The notes beneath the pieces are model-generated. The model saw only the letters and a program-made list of their open reading frames with translations. It ran no database searches and was not told where the DNA came from. Positions 32,431 through 44,045 of a DNA stretch of 64,000 nt are shown here, in pieces. The first letter of the stretch is position 1; every line of letters begins with the position of its first letter. A program made the translations under genes and the position numbers. Source of the stretch: Harmothoe impar (Eukaryota; Annelida; Polychaeta; Phyllodocida; Polynoidae); assembly GCA_947462335.1 (NCBI GenBank), contig OX381707.1:31423618-31487617 (forward strand). The letters are read 5' to 3'.

Positions 32431-33424
32431 CCCACGTAACATAAGTACATTGGGCCATCATTGGGCCAATATACTACTTAAAAATGGGCCAATATTGGCA
32501 TTTTGATATTGGCCCACCGCTGGTTTGACCGCTGGCCCAGTAATGGCCCATGCTCGGAAAAAGGGATATTGATTTCATGTTGGCCCAATGGTGGGCCAAC
32601 ATTAAAATGTTTTTACATTATTCCAAGGTTACAAATTAAACATCGGGGCAACCTTGAAATACATATGTGGCTCCAACATATAATTCTCAATATAGGACAA
32701 CTGCAACAATCGCTAATATTGAACAATACTACATGTATTTGTATGTGGATAATTGAATGTACAAACACATTTAAGACATGACTGTCAAGTATCATCAGTT
32801 TAGAAAAAGCCATTTCTGTCTTTTTAATCCATCTTGATCTCTATCCCAAATTGGTTAGACACCATACAAACTGTATCACTATGATTTAGGACTTATCTTA
32901 CTCCATTACCCACACATGAGGTGTCTTCAAGTTCCTTTTGACAAATTCCCACTGATGTCATGCACTTAATGGCACTTTTAGATTTCAAATTTCATCCATG
33001 AACTTCCTCTGACCTTTAAACATGTTGAGCACACTGGGGATCACATTTATTACCCAATATGATGGCAAAGTTGAAGCCATCCTGTAAGATATTCTTCAGG
33101 CAACATTGAATCCCCCTGGTGTAGATCACAGCTAATATTGGACAAGTGTAGTTAGAATTTATGTTGGTCCAACATCAGAAATAATATGATGGCCCTAAAA
33201 TGTTCCAACACTGGGCCAACACTGGGTCAATATCAGCAATATCAAGCATGGGCCAGCTCTGGGCCAGCAATGGCCCACTATAGGAATTGCCGAGGGTGGG
33301 CCATCATTGTAATTTGTATGTTGAACCAATGTGTGCATTACCTACAATGGGCCATGGTTGGTATAATGATTGCGATGGAGTCGATCATTGTCGACATTGG
33401 CCCAATATACCCTTGCTACCTGGG
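32431..33424. mobile_element. 994-bp TIR element with GGGCCAA repeats
   Basis: The left end starts CCCACGTAACATAAGTACAT and the right end is the inverse, finishing TTGCTACCTGGG. TA at 32429-32430 and 33425-33426. Subterminal zones carry many TTGGGCCA/TGGCCCAA motifs in both orientations. Frames inside have no recognisable content. Confidence 0.85.
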
Positions 33425-33426
33425 TA

Positions 33427-34450
33427 TATACTAGTTTAGTTTAGTACTATAACCAATATTCATACAGAAATATATTGCCTACAGAAAATTGCATGGTTGT
33501 ATAATGTATATAAGGAATCATAATCACATAAATGAAATTGATACTTAAGATAATGCTTATTGATCATTGTTGTGGAGCTACTCATAAAAGTGCCAATAAT
33601 TATTCGAGAGCAAGCATCATTTATTCATGATCTAAAATATTTGAAGAGACAAGATTATAGAATCTATGCATCATTCATTGATACATTTTTATGTAATATT
33701 TGAACCATGTGGATCTTGATAACAAGAGTAGTATTTGCCAACAACACAAATATGTACACACGTGTTATGATTTTATTTCTGAATTGTAAGCCAGACACAG
33801 CGACAGATTTAAATTTCAATTATTCATCATGGCGATCATTGTAATAAGTACTTTCTATGTCAGCATATTAGATAACATAATTAAAGGTCTAGACAAACAC
33901 CACTATCTGAACAATCTTAAGCTGCAGCAGGTAGGATACATTGCAGGAAATCCTGTACAAAAAGCATACTTGGAATTGTACAATCTCGAGGAACATCCCC
34001 AAGTGTTCAATGTGCATTGACACTGTTGTTGTGTCAGCATTGATGTACCTCCTAAGGCAGGCACCATACACACATATCTAATGAGACTATAATTATATAA
34101 CATCTGAGGTATACTGAAAACTACTAACTATTCATTTTAAGCCTGATTTTATTTCTATTTCAGAAGAAATAAATCAACTGAATTTGAACTCTTCTGGTTT
34201 TTATGTGACATTAACTCCTTTAAATAACTCTAGTAGTTCATTGATTTAATTCCTAAATCTGAAGCATCAAAGGTCAATGGAACTGTTTTACAAACAAAGC
34301 GAAATAATTGATTTGCATATGATATCTGATTGTATACATGTTACCCAGTGGCATCACCAAATGTGGAACCAAAATAGCAGTGGATTGCAATGTACAATGA
34401 ATCAAATTCAAACTTTTAATAGGGATCCCACTCCCCTAGGCTTTGTGTGT
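33427..34450. other. Intergenic, no gene seen
   Basis: AT-rich. The 63-codon plus frame at 33829-34020 and its minus-strand overlaps show no recognisable motif. Confidence 0.45.
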
Positions 34451-34451
34451 T

Positions 34452-35672
34452 CCCTATAAACACAAATACGTTCAATTGACGTAGGTTACACGTAGGATTA
34501 TGGTAGAATATACGTAGATTCCTACGTAGATACAACGTTCATGCGTTAATGTTGAAATATGTATCTTGAACGTACACATAGTTTTTTTTGAGTTTGTAAG
34601 AGTATTTATTTTCATAAATGATTTTCATAAATACAATTATAATACATCAAGTATACACATGGATTTGATGCATAGTTCAGCACCATTGTACGGACTAGCC
34701 ATGATTCCATTTTCACACTCACCAGTAATCTATACACCAATGGATTTACATAGATATAAAGTGATGCTTCATTTCACATTTTCGTATGGGCATATTTCTT
34801 TACTATATGAGTGACAATGTGGTATTTGGCGGTGGTAATTCCACGTAGTGGATGCCGTATAAGGTATAATCAGACAGTAAATATTCTATTGCAATGGGCA
34901 TGATATTATTACAATAAGTTGAAAATATTGACATCTACGGGCTCAGGGCATTGTAGGTGACTCTGTACAACAGGGTGATATCCACCACAAAGATCAAAAC
35001 ACTGTCTGGCCGTGTTTTACGTGAAATAACATTAATACAACGTAGTATCCCCTTATTATTCAAACCTGATAGAACTGCTTAAAAACCAATATTCCACAGT
35101 TTCTGAGGTTTCAAGTCTCTCAAAGTCAAAATTGGGTATATGACAACAAATGGTGAGAAATGTCCATATGGCTGTTATTTCAAATTGATGGAAATGTATA
35201 ATATAACTATATCCTATATTTCAATGACAATTGTACAGTATTAATCTGCATGAGGCTGTGTCTCACGACCTTGGGACAATGTTTTTGTCTCTGATCGGGT
35301 GCTGTCTCTGACCGGGTGCCGTCTCTGACCAGGTGTCAGAAAAAGGTGTTTTAAAAAGAATTACACTCATATATATAAGGATTTGGAAAAACGTAATGGC
35401 GGTTGTTATATAATCATAGTTATAATTATAATTAGCCTCCTGCTGTTAGTATTTTGACCTTATCAAGCCAAGCCAGTCAGAGACGGCACCCGATCAGAGA
35501 TGGCACCTGGTCAGAGACGGCACCCGGTCAGAGACAAAAACATTGTCCCAAGGTCGTGAGACACAGCCATATACGTTGTATAGATATATTTCAACATTAA
35601 CGTATGAACATTAATCTACGTAGAATATGTACTAACTGTCTACGTAGGAAATACGTAGAGTGTTTTATAGGG
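34452..35672. mobile_element. TACGTA-rich TIR element with nested MITE
   Basis: The left end starts CCCTATAAACAC and the right end is the inverse, GTGTTTTATAGGG, with TT on both sides. Subterminal repeats of CTACGTAGA and AACRTTMATRCGTTAATGTT occur on both arms in inverse order. The MITE at 35254-35568 sits inside. Confidence 0.8.
35254..35568. mobile_element. Foldback MITE, GGCTGTGTCTCACGA family, copy 1
   Basis: The ends GGCTGTGTCTCACGACCTTG and its inverse; each arm then carries tandem TCTCTGACCGGGTGCCG units. Arms are about 90 bp. Relatives: 39652-39733 (one arm), 53993-54234 and 55264-55526. Confidence 0.88.
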
Positions 35673-35734
35673 TTGATCCTACCTGTGATTCAGACAGATT
35701 GGGTACTTGAATCGTTTTGATGATGGAATAATTG

Positions 35735-35740
35735 TTTATT
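35735..35740 (-). terminator. Poly(A) signal of the UGT gene
   Basis: AATAAA on the minus strand, 25 bases after the UGT stop. It implies a very short 3' UTR. Confidence 0.65.
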
Positions 35741-35764
35741 ATGAAGCTTTCCTCGATAATGCCT

Positions 35765-37318
35765 CTAATCCTTCTTGTTCTTTCTTGCTTTACACAACAT
35801 GCTGTAAAGGACATAACCTATGACAACCACTGCATTTAGGACAAACAGCCCAACGCCCATATACAGTGCCATAATGTCCAGCATAAGGACCTGGTACAGT
35901 GGCATGTCTAGACTCGGGGGCCTGAGATGCTCACCACCAAACTCCAGGATGTGATTCACCCAGAACACAATGCGCTCCTTTGCTGGCGGCATACTACGCA
36001 TGATTCGTGAACACTTCTTAATGTTGGCTGAGTAAGATGGGTCATCGATCACTTCTTTCATCATTTCGTACAGTTCATCTGAAGTGACAGCTTCCTTATC
36101 CTCAACATACTTGCCATAACCCTTGGCCACTGCCCTTGCACCAGCGTAGGGTTGGTCAACCATAATGGGAATAACTAGCATGGGGACTCCATGATACACT
36201 GCCTCATTCTGCCCATTGTTGCCTCCATGGGTAATGAAGAGCCTTGTTTTAGGATTACCAAGTAGATCGTTCTGAGGGATGTATTTCATGAGTAGGATGT
36301 TTTCTGGCACATTTCCACCGTCATCATCTAGCCCGTATTGTACTATAACCCTTTGCTGTAACCGACCTAATGCTTTAAACATCTTCTCTCTTAAGATACC
36401 CCACGTTGACTGCCATGCATCAAAGGACCCCAGAGACAAGATAATCAGGCCCTGGTCAGCACCTTGGATAAAGGTTTCTACATCCAGTGGCAATGGTTTG
36501 ACATCAGAAATTGAACTTGGTCCTAGAAACTGATAGTGGGGAGCTGACACACGTGGGTAGTCCAAGCAGAAAACTTCGTAATTAGCCAGGAACATTTCTG
36601 AATCTCTTGAAATGTCATAAAACTTCTTTATTGGCTTCTCTGGTGCATACGTCTGAATGATGTACTTATCAAATGAAACCATGAATGGGTCCTCCAGTGC
36701 AAAGAGCCATACCTGAAGATTCTGTAGTCTTTGCCAGAAGCTCATTTTGTTGGTAAATTTGAGCATGATATCAGGCTCTATGGATGGCATGCCTATCAGC
36801 CCAGCCCCCCAGGATGCCACTCGCATGGCATGAAGTGTGATGTATGGGATGTCAAACTTGTAAGGTATAGTATACATACAGGCCATGGTAACACTTCCAT
36901 CAATTATAGCCAGGTCAAACCTTTCATCTTCAATTCTTCTCATAATGTTCTCATTACTAAGTACTTCCTCACAGTAACGTCCCGGTTCCTTCCAAAGATC
37001 CTGCATGGCTTTCTCAAATATTCCTTCCCCAGAAGGATTTGTATCCATCTCCTCTGCTAACCGTGCACCTATATCAGCATCCTTTGGCACATTAAAAGTC
37101 AGTGGGTTTATTTTGTGACTTTCAATGAGTTTAGTGTATTTGTCAGAGGCCAGCAGCCAAACTTCATGTCCATCATCTACGAGTGCCCGTCCCAGAATCC
37201 CAAAGAGGTGCACATGACTCTTGTGGTTGAAGATTGTCATGAATATCTTGGCAGAGTTGCAGGACTGGAGAACCACAACGAACAGAAAGACTCTGACCAG
37301 AGACATGTTTCCAACCAT
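35765..37318 (-). CDS. UDP-glycosyltransferase, full length, single coding exon
   Basis: 517 residues, the usual UGT length. UGTs transfer a sugar from a UDP-sugar to small lipophilic molecules and face the ER lumen. Seen: signal peptide ~1-22; 'SHVHLF' (His35/His37) in the position of the catalytic His; acidic partner region near 'LAIIDGS' (137-142); 'LSLGSFD' (295-300); the UGT signature ~344-402 with FITHGGNNGQNEAVYHGVP and DQ at 388-389; a C-terminal membrane span ~480-507; a basic tail KARKNKKD containing a KxKxx-type ER-retrieval motif. The start Met is the first in a Kozak-like AACAATGG context; MVGNMS gives a second Met at 5. No breaks were seen. The acceptor sugar and substrate cannot be told. 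Confidence 0.95.
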   Translation of the reverse strand: MVGNMSLVRVFLFVVVLQSCNSAKIFMTIFNHKSHVHLFGILGRALVDDGHEVWLLASDKYTKLIESHKINPLTFNVPKDADIGARLAEEMDTNPSGEGIFEKAMQDLWKEPGRYCEEVLSNENIMRRIEDERFDLAIIDGSVTMACMYTIPYKFDIPYITLHAMRVASWGAGLIGMPSIEPDIMLKFTNKMSFWQRLQNLQVWLFALEDPFMVSFDKYIIQTYAPEKPIKKFYDISRDSEMFLANYEVFCLDYPRVSAPHYQFLGPSSISDVKPLPLDVETFIQGADQGLIILSLGSFDAWQSTWGILREKMFKALGRLQQRVIVQYGLDDDGGNVPENILLMKYIPQNDLLGNPKTRLFITHGGNNGQNEAVYHGVPMLVIPIMVDQPYAGARAVAKGYGKYVEDKEAVTSDELYEMMKEVIDDPSYSANIKKCSRIMRSMPPAKERIVFWVNHILEFGGEHLRPPSLDMPLYQVLMLDIMALYMGVGLFVLNAVVVIGYVLYSMLCKARKNKKD

Positions 37319-37338
37319 TGTTACCTATAGGATGGTCG
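37319..37338 (-). other. UGT 5' UTR, start of coding exon
   Basis: TTCTCTTTACCACAG on the minus strand is a strong acceptor just above 37338, leaving 20 untranslated bases before the ATG. Confidence 0.55.
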
Positions 37339-37366
37339 CTGTGGTAAAGAGAAATATAAACTAATG

Positions 37367-38404
37367 GGTGAGTCCATTTATAATGGACCAAATTCGGAAA
37401 TTTTCTTAGGTGTCCATCTCAGATTTCATCTTCACTTAGAAGGACGATAGCCCAATCTGTCCTGAGCACCTGTAAATATGGGCTCCAAATTCTGAACTGT
37501 TTGCAAATGCTGCCTCATTAAGTGAAGGGGGTATGGGCTCATCAATGGCAGTTCTTAAAGCTGGTCCATTTTCAGAAATTTCTCATATGAAAACTCTGTC
37601 AACTAGGAGATAAACAAGTATTGCAACCAACTCTGGTAGGGTAGATGCACCTGGAGTCGGACACATACCTTGAGACGGACACCAGATTTTGTGGCTATTC
37701 AAGCAGTTTAAGCCCTTAATTTGTGAACAATAGTAAAGTTAAAGTGTTATTCTTTCCAGAAAGCACTAGAAGTATGTAGTAGGGTACATAAATAACCTCA
37801 AATATCACTGTCCGTCTCAGGGTATCTGTCCGACTCAGGGTGCATCTACCCTATATAGAGACAGGGCACAGGATTTGTAAGTTGTGGATATCCTTCAACT
37901 TGTAGGAGCAGGAGGATTCTAAAGTCAGCATAAAATAAGGTGTAAATAGGAAACTCAATCTTTAGAAACATCCCCAAATTTACATTTTTGATTGAATCAT
38001 AATGAGTTGTGTTGAAGGTAATAATTAAATAAACAGTTAAATGGGATTGAACCAAATATCCCCTGAAAAAGACAATCCAGAGGCCACTGGGGGTGCTTAA
38101 AGTTGGGTCACTTATTTAAATGTAAGATGTAATTTTGGTGGCCATTCTATCTATGTCTATTACTAAGAACATCTTGCAATATTTCTCTTCTGAACAGGCA
38201 CACCATTATGTGAATACAGTGCCTAGCTATATCTTTCCCTACTTCATTATTGTTGAAATGGTTTTTTTTTCGAAAAAAGAGAATATGTGCAATAACTTGA
38301 AAAACTAACTAGTGATAATGCTCAGGACGCATTGGGCCACTGAGTGAGGATAGAATCTGAGATGGTCACTCAGGAGCTATTGGTTCATTATAAATGGATT
38401 CAGC
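37367..38404. mobile_element. ~1.04-kb TIR element in UGT 5' intron, relative of 40001-44042
   Basis: The left end GGTGAGTCCATTTATAATGG is inverted at the right end (38385-38404), and similarity between ends extends ~100 bp. The left two thirds align in order with the arms of the 4-kb palindromic element, including AAAGTTGGGTCACTTATT and CACTGGGGGTG. It is a shorter derivative and is itself hit by the MITE at 37639-37851. Confidence 0.78.
37639..37851. mobile_element. 213-bp MITE, GGGTAGATGCACC family
   Basis: The ends GGGTAGATGCACCTGGAGTC and its inverse, with TA at 37637-37638 and 37852-37853. Inner block GAGACGGACA is also inverted. Confidence 0.87.
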
Positions 38405-38685
38405 CTAATAATAGTATTAGTGAGTCTGACAAACTACTAGTACTTCAAAATGAACTTGATATATAAAAAGTCAGCTAACAAAAGACCTTCCCAAACATTT
38501 TCCCAACGTTTGAAACCTTTACTCAGATAACAAAAACGTTTTCTTAACAATAAAAAAAACCCGTTTGGAACATTTTTTCTTGTTAGCTTGGAGCCTCTCA
38601 GCCCTTTCAATATCCATCTTCAGTTTTCCAAACTGCCTTAAATAAAGTATTCAAATGACAGTAAATGACACACACACACACTTAC

Positions 38686-38712
38686 CTCAGGCGTGATGTC
38701 AGAATGAATCCA
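38686..38712 (-). other. Probable non-coding 5' exon of UGT
   Basis: A consensus donor CTGAG|GTAAG on the minus strand lies at 38686/38685, followed by a CA run. Joined to the acceptor at 37338 it makes a 1.35-kb 5' UTR intron. The upper end of the exon is a guess placed from the TATA-like box. Confidence 0.45.
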
Positions 38713-38732
38713 GTTCAGCTATCTCTGGGTTT

Positions 38733-38746
38733 GGTTATTTATGTAG
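38733..38746 (-). promoter_or_regulatory. TATA-like box for UGT
   Basis: ACATAAATAACC on the minus strand, about 30 bases before the inferred transcription start and in line with the donor at 38686. Confidence 0.35.
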
Positions 38747-38749
38747 GGC

Positions 38750-40000
38750 TAGACTAGGTCACTATTTGCTTAAGTCCTTTTGACATAGTGAACTGTAATC
38801 TCTGGGGAGAACTGGAACATGTTCGAGGAGAAGTGGGACACTCTACATGAAAATTGGGATAGGCCAATGACCCAGTGGGCACAGAATTCAAAGTTCAATG
38901 TTCAGGGAGTTTAGAGTAGTATCAAATTACTAGAATTACAGCTTAAATAAATAATTTTCTAAAGTGGTTTATTGTATTCTCCATAAAAAAGTAGTATAGA
39001 ACAATTTTTATGATATTTTGAACATTGTTGGCTATATGGAGCCCCCTGGTGGCCAAAGTTGGTACTAAAAATCCCCCGCGGAGGCCCCTTTTCCCTTGTT
39101 GATCCACTAATCATGAGCTTAAAGCTGGGCCGTCAGGGAATAGGTTCACCACTCGTGTTTGAAGAACAGAAGATGGACTGAGAGAGTTGGGATGGACTTA
39201 AGTAGCGGGGGATACACTGCATTCATCACTGTTTTCCTATTATATTGCACAATTATGATAGCTGCCGTAATCAATCAGACATAGTAGATTTTCCAATTCA
39301 TGCATAATCTATAATTATTCCCATTTTTGGAGTGTAACCTACTAGTAAAATCTCAAGTTATTTTGTCTGTTTTAACCATGTTAAATCAAGGGTAACCAAC
39401 ATGGAAAAATAGACTGCTGAAATTCATGTGGACTAACATGAGCTCAGTAGCGCCATCTGTACTTATAGAACGGATTGCCCTGGCTTCCGTGCATTGGGGA
39501 TGTAAAAGGGCAATCTCACCACTCGCACTTAACCACATAGTAGAATAGAACAGTACTAGACCTGTGAGTGGGATATGCGCGGTGATTATACCGCTTTAAG
39601 ATTATGGGTTACAACCAATTCATACTGAGGGCATGCTCAGTTATAAAACTACAGGGTGTGTCAGATCGGGCCAATTTGAAAGTCTTTGAGTGGGTGCCAG
39701 CTTTGACCAGGTGACATCTTTGACCGGCCACCATAAAAAAAAAGGATGTCTAAGGGATAAGATAAAGAAAATGACTTATTTTAACCCTTAACACCTACAT
39801 TAAGTTTTTCAGCCCATTTATTTTCCATCTGCCCTAATTAAACCGTTTTCCGCCAAGCTGTTAAAGATGGCACTACTCAGCTGCAGCTAAATGCTTCCAG
39901 TAAAAAAGGGGAAAATGCCATTCGACTGACCACCAACACATTGTGAATATTGGACTACAGGACTACATTATAACTGTATACAACCTATTGTAACTACTGC
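38750..40000. other. Non-coding, no gene seen
   Basis: Contains one arm of the foldback MITE family (39652-39733) and no exon that I can recognise. Confidence 0.45.
39652..39733 (+). repeat. Single arm of the GGCTGTGTCTCACGA MITE family
   Basis: GGGTGTGTCAGATCGGGCCA then AGTCTTTGAGTGGGTGCCAG and GACCGGCCACC match the left arm of 55264-55526. The right arm is missing. Confidence 0.65.
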
Positions 40001-40437
40001 CATATGGCTGAGTCCATTCATAATCGACCAGAAATGGAAGATTTCCCCGGGTGACCATCTCAGAATTCATCCTAATTTGGTAGGATGATGGTCCAATATC
40101 TCCTAAGTAACATCTGTAAATATGGACTCCAAATTCCAAGCGCTTTGGATGTGGCAACCTATTTAGTGGAGGGTAGTGGGCTCATCAAAAGCAGATCTTA
40201 AAGCTGGTCCATTTTCACAAGTGTCTCATGTGAAAACTATGGCAACTGGGAACCAACAACTGTAGCAATGAAATATTCTATATATGGACAGGGGACACAA
40301 CAAATAAAATTTAAGATATCCCTCAACTTGTAGGGGCAGGACGACTCCAAAGTCAGTCGGAAATTAGGCAAACATTGGAAAAGTCCAACATTTGAAATGT
40401 CACCTAGATTAGATTACTGATCAAAACACAACTATAT

Positions 40438-41577
40438 GACCAAATGTCACAGATCGTCCTGATTTGAACTTTTTTCCTTCTCTAATCAATAAAATGTTCC
40501 AAAGGTCATATAAAGTTATCTTTTTGGTCTAGTATGGTCGGGCTTGGATAGATCTACAAGGGAAACCATGGTTTGACCTATGTCAGACCCTTATTTAGGG
40601 GACCAGGGGGGCAAAAACACCCAAAAATGGACCTTTTTTGACAATAAAAAAAATAATTTGACATTATCCTGTAAGTACCCCTCTATAAATAGAGCTATCT
40701 GCACATATCTTTTTTTTGCCTGTTCCCCCATATGGTACGGAACATTTTAAGACCATTTAGGCCTATGTGATATGTTTGATAAATATTATGTATGATCAAA
40801 AGTGCTGGGGTAGTTTTGCATAGACACGACTGAGCCCAAACAAAACATGGCCCTGCCTAAATATAAATGTAGTATGAACATAGTAAAGCTGTTGCAGAAA
40901 AAGCGAAAATTATGTACCTATACAATAAAAAAAAAAATTGTAAGTCTACCTCCAATAGCATATCCTGTAGAGCCCATTGACCTTTGACCATGTTCCAGGG
41001 GTAGTTTGACCATAGACACGACTGAGCCCGAGTAGATACGACTGAGCCCTTTGATGAAAAGACACTAAGGGAACCTATTATGCACATCTCAAGTTATTTC
41101 TATTATAACTTAGAATGTATTATTCATATTTAAAAAGAAATTTCCTGGTAGTTTTGGCTTATAGATCAGAATACTTTGTTATACACCAGTTATCACAGTA
41201 GACACGACTGAGCCCTCCTTATAAACCTTTCAATCCATATAACATGCTCCAAACCATGTACAGTCAATTCCTACCTTACTGTAGCCATTCTAGTACAAAA
41301 ACCCTATAAATTACTGTAAGTGGACGGGATCCCTATAAAATGGACCATTTTTCATAAGGAATTATCCCTACACTTTATAAAGAGGGCTCAGTCGTGTCTA
41401 TGCACCTACATATGACCCTGTACTGTAGATTTAATAATGATATTTAACCTACCCAAATATATGGTCTATAATCCCCAACAACTATACTATTTGTATAAAA
41501 AAAATTGAAATCCTATTCAAACATTTACTTTTGACCCCCTTGGCAGCTCAAATCCAGATGATTCATGACATTTGGTC
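40438..41577. mobile_element. 1140-bp TIR element inserted in the left arm (ATAT duplication)
   Basis: The ends GACCAAATGTCACAGATCGT and its inverse; the uninterrupted site is preserved in the other arm near 43614, so the target duplication ATAT (40434-40437 and 41578-41581) can be read directly. Inside, TAGACACGACTGAGCCC occurs about five times, the last one inverted. No transposase frame. Confidence 0.87.
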
Positions 41578-42103
41578 ATATATTCAAACATGGGGATAAC
41601 ATATACAGTGCTATTGGACATAGCAAGATATACTCTAGAAATACAATACAGAGGGCACTGGGGGTGATCAAAGTTGGGTCACTTATTAAAATGACCCAAC
41701 TTTGGTGGTCATTTCCTATGTGTGCAATAACTTGAAACACCTGGCTTTATTTTTTTCTTGAAAAGTCTCATCAGTATCTTTCAATTGAGTATAGTCAAAA
41801 TCTCTTTCCGGACTTTATTTCCATTGAAATTGCATCATGAACATAAGAGAATTGGCTTATTCATGAAGATTACCTAACTTTGGTGGCCATTTTGGCTATG
41901 TCCAACAACATTTTTCAGTCTGGAAAATATTTTCCTTGATCCAAAACATCATTCCGCTTCAAATAGATATAGCAACAAAATGTCTCTGCATTTTCTCATG
42001 GTTAAAATAAATATTTAAATAAAAAAAAAAAAACACATCTCTGCAATATGATTATCTACCTGTAATGTTGCACTGTGAGTTCTTACTTCTAATTTTGCTG
42101 TCA

Positions 42104-42352
42104 TTAGCTAAGGTTATACTTAATAAACTTGTCACAGATGTCTTTGCATGCCCTCTGTTGCATTTTGAAGGTACTTCTATCAGTGGTTTTTGGGGCTGCA
42201 GTTGCACACAAAATGACGATTTTGGGTGGGTGGTATGACCCATATGTCTTCTCTGGCCATCTGAAGGAATATAATGGTCCCTTTGGCCACATTAGTTTAA
42301 CATTGTAGTCTTCAATGTCTAGACACATTTTCTGGAATGAACAGACACTCAC
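42104..42352 (-). CDS. Possible exon or relic in palindrome centre (82 codons)
   Basis: The frame reads as protein-like (FQKMCLDIEDYNVKLMWPKG, then Tyr, Trp and Lys rich). An acceptor-like CTGTTCATTCCAG lies just inside the 5' end. It ends where the arm begins. Family unknown; it may be a remnant of the element's own protein or a captured host exon. Confidence 0.25.
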   Translation of the reverse strand: MSVCSFQKMCLDIEDYNVKLMWPKGPLYSFRWPEKTYGSYHPPKIVILCATAAPKTTDRSTFKMQQRACKDICDKFIKYNLS

Positions 42353-44045
42353 TTTGTCGTGTTTGAGATAGTCACTGACAAAGCAAGTACATAGTGCCTG
42401 AATAGTATTGCAACTTACGCAGTGCAGACAACACTATTATGCTCTTTGCACATGCTCTTGTATTACCTGTTTTTCACTTGAGATACCTTATTGCGGGGAA
42501 ATACCTGCCTTTTTAGGTTATCTATGGTGGGTAGGGGGCAAATCTGCCTATTTCACCACATGGGCATACCCAGGTACCCAGGCTGAAATGTACACAGATT
42601 GAGCCTTAAATTAGCCCTTTCAATGCACTCATGGGTGGACTGAACAGGCTATCAAGGGTTTATCAGTGCCACTAGGGCTGGTATCCCTGCCCTACGTGGT
42701 ATGATAGGGTCAGGGGCATTTAAGACTGGTAGACAGTAACTCATTCTGTGTGAAATCTGTTTATTTCAACATAATTTAGAGACCATCTATGAGGGCTCAG
42801 AGACTTTACAAATAGCTAAGCTATGTGCTTTGGAACATGCACAATATGAAAAGGGAAATTTGGTTCATTCAAGCTGAGATACTATCTTTAAGCTCTTAAC
42901 CTTCTCGATAGTATATTTAGAACTGTAGGATGAAGCGTTGCCAGGGAGTTATCCCAATACAATACTTGATCTGAGTCCTGTACTATGATGGAATAATTCT
43001 CAGCAAAGTCCATGACTATTAGAGCTGTAATACAGGGCAATGTGTCTTTAAGATCCTTCAAATGCCCAGACTTAGCCTTGACCGTGAGCTAACGACAGCA
43101 AAATTAGGGGTAAGAACTCACAGTGCATCATAACAAGTAGATAATCATATTGCAGAAATGTGTTTTTTAAATTTATTTAGATATTTATTTTAACCATGAA
43201 AAAATGCAGAGACATTTTGTTGCTATATCTATTTGAAGGGGAATGATGTTTTGGATCAAGGAAAATATTTTCCAGAGTGAAAAATGTTGTTGGACATAGC
43301 CAAAATGGCCTCCAAAGTTAGGTAATCTTCATAAATAAGCCAATTCTCTTATGTTCATGATGCAATTTCAATGGAAATAAAATCCGGAAAGAGATTTTGA
43401 CTATACTCAATTGAAAGATACTGATGCGATTTTTCAAGAAAAAAATAAAGCCAGGTGTTTCAAGTTATTGCACACATAGGAAATGACCCCCAAAGTTGGG
43501 TCATTTTAATAAGTGACCCAACTTTGATCACCCCCAGTGCCCTCTGTATTGTATTTCTAGAGTATATCTTGCTATGTCCAATAGCACTGTATATGTTATC
43601 CCCATTTTTGAATATATAGTTGTGTTTTGATCAATAATCTAATCTAGGTGACATTTCAAATGTTGGACTTTTCCAATGTTTGCCTCATTTCTGACTGACT
43701 TTGGAGTCGTCCTGCCCCTACAAGTTGAGAGATATCTTAAATGTTACATGTCGTGTCCCCTGTCCATATAAAGAATATTTCATTGCTACAGTTGTGGGTT
43801 CCCAGTTGCCATAGTTTTTACATGAGATACTTGTGAAAATTGACCAGCTTTAAGATCTGCTTTTGATGAGCCCACTACCCTCCACTAAATTGGTTGCCAC
43901 ATCCAAAGCTCTTGGAATTTGGAGTCCATATTTACAGATGTTACTCAGAAGATATTGAGCCATCATCCTACCAAATAAAAATGAATTCTGAGATGGTCAT
44001 CCGGGAGCCATTGGTCGATTATAGATGGACTCACCCATATGTTAC

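Larger units (their letters stand above)
40001..44042. mobile_element. 4-kb palindromic element with ~0.97-kb inverted arms
   Basis: The left arm (40001-42115, minus an insert at 40438-41577) and right arm (44042-43078) are inverted copies. Ends begin CATATGGCTGAGTCCATTCA. Arms differ by scattered substitutions only. The unique centre (42116-43077) has no transposase; a possible 80-codon minus-strand coding piece lies at 42352-42104. TSD not resolved. Probably a long-TIR DNA transposon or foldback element. Confidence 0.85.

Noticed and set aside
35765..37318. Processed UGT pseudogene
   Set aside because: No stops or frameshifts, all signature motifs kept, signal peptide and membrane tail present, and a plausible upstream exon, so it looks like an active gene.
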